Positions 5,835 through 8,980 of a stretch of DNA of 8,980 bases are shown here, piece after piece. The notes below the pieces were generated by a model. The model worked only from the letters and a program-made list of their open reading frames with translations, had not been told where the DNA came from and made no database searches. The position numbers were made by a program, and so were the translations under genes. Source of the DNA: Acidobacteriaceae bacterium (GTDB lineage: Bacteria > Acidobacteriota > Terriglobia > Terriglobales > Acidobacteriaceae); assembly GCA_030049955.1 (NCBI GenBank), contig JASIJX010000550.1, forward strand, positions 1 to 8,980, read 5' to 3'. Each line of letters opens with the position of its first letter. Position 1 is the first letter of the stretch.

Positions 5835-5857
5835 CCATGGTATCTTCACGGCATTAT
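5828..5857 (+). promoter_or_regulatory. Predicted promoter of the RHH regulator gene
   Basis: TTGACA (5828-5833) is a perfect -35 box, followed after 18 bp by CATTAT (5852-5857, four of six). It overlaps the operon -35 box on the opposite strand. Transcription would begin at about 5864, next to the first ATG of the regulator, so the message may be leaderless. A TGGTATCTT box lies in the spacer. Confidence 0.58.
5838..5846 (+). promoter_or_regulatory. Second TGGTATCTT operator box
   Basis: TGGTATCTT occurs here and, in opposite orientation, at 5805-5813, making a 9-bp inverted repeat with a 24-bp gap. TGGTATC also recurs in direct orientation at 5798, exactly 40 bp away, close to four turns of the helix. 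The box lies between the -35 and -10 of the regulator promoter, so binding would repress the regulator as well. Confidence 0.6.
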
Positions 5858-5864
5858 TGCATCT

Positions 5865-6071
5865 ATGAAGCCTGCCAAGGCAATGACTATTCGCCTGTCT
5901 GCTGAACAAGCTGAGGCGCTCGAAACCGTGGCTACCGTCGAAGACCGCCCCGTATCGGAGATCATAAGAGCTGCTATCACGGAGCATATCGATGCTCGGA
6001 AAAAGGACCCAGCTTTCCAAGAGAACCTCAAGGAACGGATCGAAAGGGCTCGGCGATTCTTGCGCAAATAA
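5865..6071 (+). CDS. Ribbon-helix-helix (CopG/Arc-type) DNA-binding regulator (68 aa)
   Basis: The N-terminal half fits the RHH fold: a basic beta strand AMTIRLSAEQ (6-15), helix AEALETVATVEDR (16-28) and PVSEIIRAAITEHIDARKKD (29-48), followed by a charged helical tail with PAFQENLKERIERARRFL (49-66). Such dimers insert the beta strand into the DNA major groove at short symmetric boxes, usually at their own promoter. The gene is divergent from the ubiquitin-like operon and shares its promoter region, where TGGTATC boxes lie, so control of the operon by this protein is likely. No toxin-like gene follows; the next gene converges from the other strand, so it appears to be an orphan. The ATG at 5865 is kept because the predicted transcript begins there; the ATG at 5883, behind AAGG, is an alternative giving MTIRLS. 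Confidence 0.82.
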   Translation: MKPAKAMTIRLSAEQAEALETVATVEDRPVSEIIRAAITEHIDARKKDPAFQENLKERIERARRFLRK

Positions 6072-6140
6072 TCTAGAATCCAACATCCCTATCGGGCTTT
6101 TAGTCGTTCAGTTTTGATTGAGGACCTCTAATTTTCTTCT

Positions 6141-7835
6141 CTATTGAAGCCCAATGACGTCTGGACCCTGATTCATCCAAACTAAGGGAATCCCACAGAC
6201 AAAAGAATCGAGGGACAGATTTGGACTACCGTGCCCTTCCATGATTGCCTCGATATTGGCCGGGCTCAAGGAAGCTAACGGAAGGACCTCTCGGACGTGC
6301 GTTACCCGGCAGCGGTTAACCCTTGCGAGGTGCTTGATACCGTGGGCTTCGCCGGAGATGAGCTGCTCTTTCCACTTGAGAGCTTGTGCAATCGCTTTGA
6401 TGATCTCGGGGCACTGACTTTGCGCTGAGTCGGGCTTGTCAGAGACCATCAGGCGCACCGCCCGTCTCCGGGCGAGGCCGTGAAATGGGCAGAACAAGGA
6501 AAACCGCGCTTGATACCTAGCGGAATCTCCACTGGGTGTACCATCAAGTTCCTGGAAAAGCCGATCAGTTCGGATCAGAGCCTCTACGGAATCAGCATGG
6601 ATGATTACGCGGTCCACGAGATTCATCACGAAGCGATCTCGCAGTTGGCTTGATTGCCTGGCAATGGACGCGGCCTTTTCCACCGCGGTCTTAAACAAAT
6701 GGCTGTATTGCATTCGCGACGCTCCATTTGGATCGTGCTTTATAGCCTTCAGCAATTCCCTCGGCGTCCTCAGGAATTCGAAGATTCGGTCTGCGATCTT
6801 GGTTTCGAGTTCGTGGGCGGGAATGCGTGCTGCTGTGGAAACGGAGGAGTCTGCTTTTCGGATCGCCGCTTGCGACGTGTAATACCGGTAACGGCGCCCG
6901 CGCTTGTTGGTATGGGTCGGTGTATAGCGGTTGCCAGCCGAGTCGAAGATAATCCCGGTGAAGAGGCTCGGCTTGGTGGAGCGAGCCTTTCGCGGCTGGC
7001 CTTGCCTGTTTTCGGTGAGCAAGTCCTGAACCTGATCCCACTCTTTGCGGTTGATGATTCCCTCGTGATCGCCTTTATAAGTAGTACCCTTGTGAGCGAT
7101 GTCCCCTGCATAGATCGGATTGCGCAGAATTTTGTAGAGTGCACCGCGGGAAAACCTGGTCCCTCCAGTCTTGGTCCCGTTCCGAAGCGTTCTCGGCTTG
7201 CTTGTGATCCCCTCTTGGTCGAGATATCGCTGAAGCGCCTGGACGTAGCCAAGCCGCAGGTAGTTTGAATAGATGGTGCCAATCGTCTCGGCTTCTCTCC
7301 TGTTGATATAGATCTTCCGATCGCGCAGGTCGTACCCCAGCGGGACATAGCCACCCATCCACATCCCCTTCTTCTTTGAAGCTGCGATTTTGTCTCGAAT
7401 TCGCTCGCCTGTCACCTCTCGTTCAAACTGAGCGAAGGAGAGCAGGACATTGAGCGTGAGCCGGCCCATGGAGGTCGTGGTGTTGAACTGTTGAGTGACC
7501 GAGACGAAGCTGACCTGCATGGCGTCAAACTGCTCGATGATCTTTGCGAAGTCAGCCAGCGAGCGGGTCAGGCGATCGACCTTATATACGACAACGGTGT
7601 TGATCTTCCCTTCCCCAATATCTGCCATCAATCGCTTCAAGGCTGGCCGATCCATGTTGCCACCCGAAAAGCCACCGTCATCGTAACGCGTGTGTACAGC
7701 CTGCCACCCTTCGTGGCGCTGGCTCTGGATAAACGCCAAGCACGCCTCGCGCTGTGCGTCAAGTGAATTGAACGATTGTTCGAGGCCCTCTTCGGATGAT
7801 TTGCGAGTGTAGACGGCGCAACGAATGGCGCTCAT
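6141..7835 (-). CDS. Large serine recombinase (564 aa)
   Basis: Residues 1-150 are the resolvase-type catalytic domain: CAVYTRKSSEEG (6-17) with Arg11 and nucleophile Ser13, the VDRLTRS segment (86-92) and FEREVTGERIRDK (137-149). Residues 160-275 form the recombinase domain (GGYVPLGYDL, KILRNPIYAGDI). The segment 291-325 (GIIFDSAGNRYTPTHTNKRG) stands where many relatives have a zinc ribbon but has no cysteines, as is usual for the DUF2924-associated subfamily as I remember it. The C terminus carries a helix-turn-helix-like part (HLARVNRCRVTHVREVLPLA). It would catalyse site-specific integration, excision or inversion. The ATG overlaps the DUF2924 stop (ATGA). All catalytic residues I can check are present, so it looks intact. 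Its attachment sites are not recognisable here. Confidence 0.93.
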   Translation of the reverse strand: MSAIRCAVYTRKSSEEGLEQSFNSLDAQREACLAFIQSQRHEGWQAVHTRYDDGGFSGGNMDRPALKRLMADIGEGKINTVVVYKVDRLTRSLADFAKIIEQFDAMQVSFVSVTQQFNTTTSMGRLTLNVLLSFAQFEREVTGERIRDKIAASKKKGMWMGGYVPLGYDLRDRKIYINRREAETIGTIYSNYLRLGYVQALQRYLDQEGITSKPRTLRNGTKTGGTRFSRGALYKILRNPIYAGDIAHKGTTYKGDHEGIINRKEWDQVQDLLTENRQGQPRKARSTKPSLFTGIIFDSAGNRYTPTHTNKRGRRYRYYTSQAAIRKADSSVSTAARIPAHELETKIADRIFEFLRTPRELLKAIKHDPNGASRMQYSHLFKTAVEKAASIARQSSQLRDRFVMNLVDRVIIHADSVEALIRTDRLFQELDGTPSGDSARYQARFSLFCPFHGLARRRAVRLMVSDKPDSAQSQCPEIIKAIAQALKWKEQLISGEAHGIKHLARVNRCRVTHVREVLPLASLSPANIEAIMEGHGSPNLSLDSFVCGIPLVWMNQGPDVIGLQ

Positions 7836-8299
7836 GTGGCCTTCCTTCGTGCACGGCTTTTGAGGCCGAAGAAGGCCGGGCCGGACCAGCGCGTGCCAGA
7901 AATGAGACGCGCGATCTCGGACAGGCTACGATAAATCCGGCCGTCATATTCGTAGCCATCGGGTAGAACCGAGACTTCGTGTAGTTTGCCCTTCCATTCC
8001 CGCACAAAGCGCGTTCCTGGCTTGGGACGAAGGCCGAGAACTTCGTCCGGCGTTCGGCCATTTAAGCCAGCGCCAAGCAGTTCACGCAGCCGTTTCCCAG
8101 TGGAAGGTTTCAATCCGCCGAAGACTCGCTCCTGGAGCCGGTAGGCCAGTAGCGGGACCAAAACCTCGCGACGAAAGGGAGATTTTGGTGGCTCACCGAA
8201 AGCTTCTCGCCACAGCGTCAACAGGGCTCTTCGGTCCATCTTCGGAAGGGAGGCAAGTTGCTCATTCAAAGGAAGTTGCTGGGCTCGTTTGGGGTGCAA
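7832..8299 (-). CDS. DUF2924 family protein, recombinase partner (155 aa)
   Basis: The pattern LASLPKMDRRALLTLWREAFGEPP (15-38), VLVPLLAYRLQERVFGGL (46-63), PGTRFVREWKGKLHEVSVLPDGYEYDGRIYRSLSEIARLISGTRWSGPAFFGL (94-146) is that of DUF2924 proteins, regularly found immediately upstream of large serine recombinases. The C-terminal part resembles the small DNA-binding or specificity modules of such loci; its biochemical role is unknown, and helping the recombinase choose or change direction is only a guess. The start is a TTG at 8297-8299 behind AAAGGA; no ATG or GTG lies between it and the upstream stop at 8351-8353, and the next ATG at 8239 would remove part of the conserved N terminus. It is coupled to the recombinase by a 4-nt overlap. 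Confidence 0.85.
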   Translation of the reverse strand: MHPKRAQQLPLNEQLASLPKMDRRALLTLWREAFGEPPKSPFRREVLVPLLAYRLQERVFGGLKPSTGKRLRELLGAGLNGRTPDEVLGLRPKPGTRFVREWKGKLHEVSVLPDGYEYDGRIYRSLSEIARLISGTRWSGPAFFGLKSRARRKAT

Positions 8300-8315
8300 G
8301 AACGGTGTCCTTTCT

Positions 8316-8355
8316 CCGGCACTCCATTTCCGCTCTTGGTGGGCAAAGAGTCAAG
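8316..8355. repeat. 40-bp imperfect direct repeat, copy 1 (upstream of the DUF2924 gene)
   Basis: This copy shares 33 of 40 positions with 8670-8709, including identical blocks TCCATTTCCGCTCT and AAGAGTCAAG at the same spacing. Read on the minus strand it begins CTTGACTCTT and ends 16 nt before the TTG start of the DUF2924 gene, so it may be a duplicated promoter or operator. Confidence 0.6.
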
Positions 8356-8373
8356 CGAACTCTCGCGGTCTCG

Positions 8374-8619
8374 TCATCTTTTCTGGTCGGATCCGCCCGA
8401 AATACGGCCATACTTCCGGATTATCTTGAGGTCACCTCGGCGCATTTCCAGGTAGCTGGCCTGAACATCTATTCGAGCGCCAAATTCGAGCGAAAATACC
8501 TTGCCATCCCGGAAGGTAATGACGAGCGCCTGCCACTCGGAATTCTCTTCATACCGGATCGAATCGACCGTCTTGCCCGCAGCTTCAGCAAAGACGGTAT
8601 CGCCTTTTCGTCGCGCCAT
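8374..8619 (-). CDS. Unrecognised small protein of the recombinase module (81 aa)
   Basis: I do not recognise a named family with certainty, though similar short proteins, starting MARR/MAK and containing FAEAAGKTV, are familiar beside DUF2924-recombinase pairs. The sequence suggests a mixed beta fold: KTVDSIRYEENSEWQALVITFRDGKVFSLEFG (16-47), with alternating hydrophobic residues, followed by a basic stretch ASYLEMRRGDLKIIRKYG (54-71). There is no signal peptide or membrane segment. The ATG at 8617-8619 is preceded by AGGGTG, a modest ribosome-binding site. A 33-40 bp element repeated in front of this gene and in front of the DUF2924 gene suggests shared control of the module. Confidence 0.6.
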   Translation of the reverse strand: MARRKGDTVFAEAAGKTVDSIRYEENSEWQALVITFRDGKVFSLEFGARIDVQASYLEMRRGDLKIIRKYGRISGGSDQKR

Positions 8620-8669
8620 GGATTCACCCTGGTGAGGAACTCTTCCTGCTGAATATAGGAATGCTCAAG

Positions 8670-8709
8670 CCGGCAGTCCATTTCCGCTCTCTCGGCGCGA
8701 AGAGTCAAG
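8670..8709. repeat. 40-bp imperfect direct repeat, copy 2 (upstream of the 81-aa gene)
   Basis: This is the second copy of the element at 8316-8355, 354 nt away. On the minus strand it reads CTTGACTCTTCGCG..., with TTGACT as a possible -35 box and GGAAAT 17 bp downstream as a weak -10. It lies between the XRE gene end and the 81-aa gene start. Confidence 0.6.
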
Positions 8710-8755
8710 TCGGAAAGTGCCGCTATTCGGGCTTACTGACGGGTGATCTGATTTT

Positions 8756-8974
8756 TTATTGGACGCCAGCCAAGAGCCGGCTCGCGGAGATACCAAGGGC
8801 GCGAGCAATGCGGACAATGTTCAGAAGGCTGACGTTCCGTTCTCCGCGCTCGATTCCGCCGATATATGTCCAGTGCAGGTCTGCGCGTTCGGCCAGGGCC
8901 TCTTGGGAAAGCCCTAGGGCAAGCCGCTTCTGGCGGACCGCCTTACCAAGCTGAACGCGGGGATCGGGAGCCAC
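8756..8974 (-). CDS. XRE-family helix-turn-helix regulator (72 aa, start uncertain)
   Basis: A single Cro/C1-type helix-turn-helix domain fills the protein: GKAVRQKRLALGLSQEALAE (10-29), RADLHWTYIGGIERGERN (30-47) and SLLNIVRIARALGISASRLL (49-68). These residues match the usual pattern in which SQEALAE and the recognition helix with TYIGGIERGE contact DNA. Such small regulators often control recombinase or restriction modules. The start given is a GTG at 8972-8974, six bases from the window edge; the frame is open to the edge, so a start outside the window is possible. It is on the same strand as the recombinase module, with 136 nt to the next gene start, so it may be separately transcribed. 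Confidence 0.85.
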   Translation of the reverse strand: MAPDPRVQLGKAVRQKRLALGLSQEALAERADLHWTYIGGIERGERNVSLLNIVRIARALGISASRLLAGVQ

Positions 8975-8980
8975 GTCCCT

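Noticed and set aside
6085..6105. CCCTATCGGG followed by CTTTT after the RHH gene, as a terminator
   Set aside because: The stem is only three base pairs, too weak to support.
6654..7268. 204-residue plus-strand frame inside the recombinase gene
   Set aside because: It is opposite a clearly conserved recombinase coding sequence, has no family-like motifs and looks like a shadow.
8469..8708. 79-residue minus-strand frame and plus-strand frames at 8185-8652 and 8661-8954
   Set aside because: They overlap better-supported genes in other frames and show no recognisable pattern.
1..8980. CRISPR array or insertion sequence
   Set aside because: No regularly spaced repeats and no transposase-like coding sequence were seen; the only direct repeat is a two-copy element at 8316 and 8670.

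Overview
The window is a piece of a bacterial genomic island beside a tRNA-Ser gene. It carries a compact antiphage-like operon built around a bacterial ubiquitin-like conjugation pathway. The organism cannot be fixed from the sequence. Moderate GC, a genome-encoded CCA on the tRNA, an integrase ending in a 'HYIKP' tail and a serine recombinase paired with a DUF2924 gene would suit an alphaproteobacterium or an acidobacterium. This is an impression, not a measurement.

Layout. Bases 1-165 are the 3' end of a tyrosine recombinase on the + strand. A complete tRNA-Ser(UGA) follows 16 nt later (182-271). Bases 272-604 hold no convincing gene but several inverted repeats. A tightly packed minus-strand operon runs from 5774 down to 747: ubiquitin-like protein, E2-like protein, JAB-E1 fusion, DUF6527 protein, ClpP/SDH-type serine protease, and an AvcD-like nucleotide deaminase. 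A tentative 53-residue membrane ORF (605-766) ends it. A divergent ribbon-helix-helix (RHH) regulator gene (5865-6071, +) shares with the operon a promoter region holding overlapping -35 boxes and repeated TGGTATC boxes. The right third (6141-8974, -) is a recombination module: XRE regulator, an unrecognised 81-residue protein, DUF2924 protein and large serine recombinase.

How the genes may work together. The JAB-E1 protein would activate the ubiquitin-like protein, the E2-like protein would pass it on, and the JAB domain and/or the DUF6527 protein would mature it or remove it from targets. Neither E1 nor E2 has a cysteine at the expected catalytic position, which fits the recently described Bub pathways that use oxyester intermediates. 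The unusual part is that the same transcription unit also encodes a ClpP-fold serine protease and an AvcD-like deaminase. This suggests a composite system in which conjugation controls, or is controlled by, proteolysis and nucleotide depletion. The RHH protein probably represses both itself and the operon. The functional linkage is inference. The domain calls rest on motifs visible in the translated sequence and on remembered family patterns; no database search was made.
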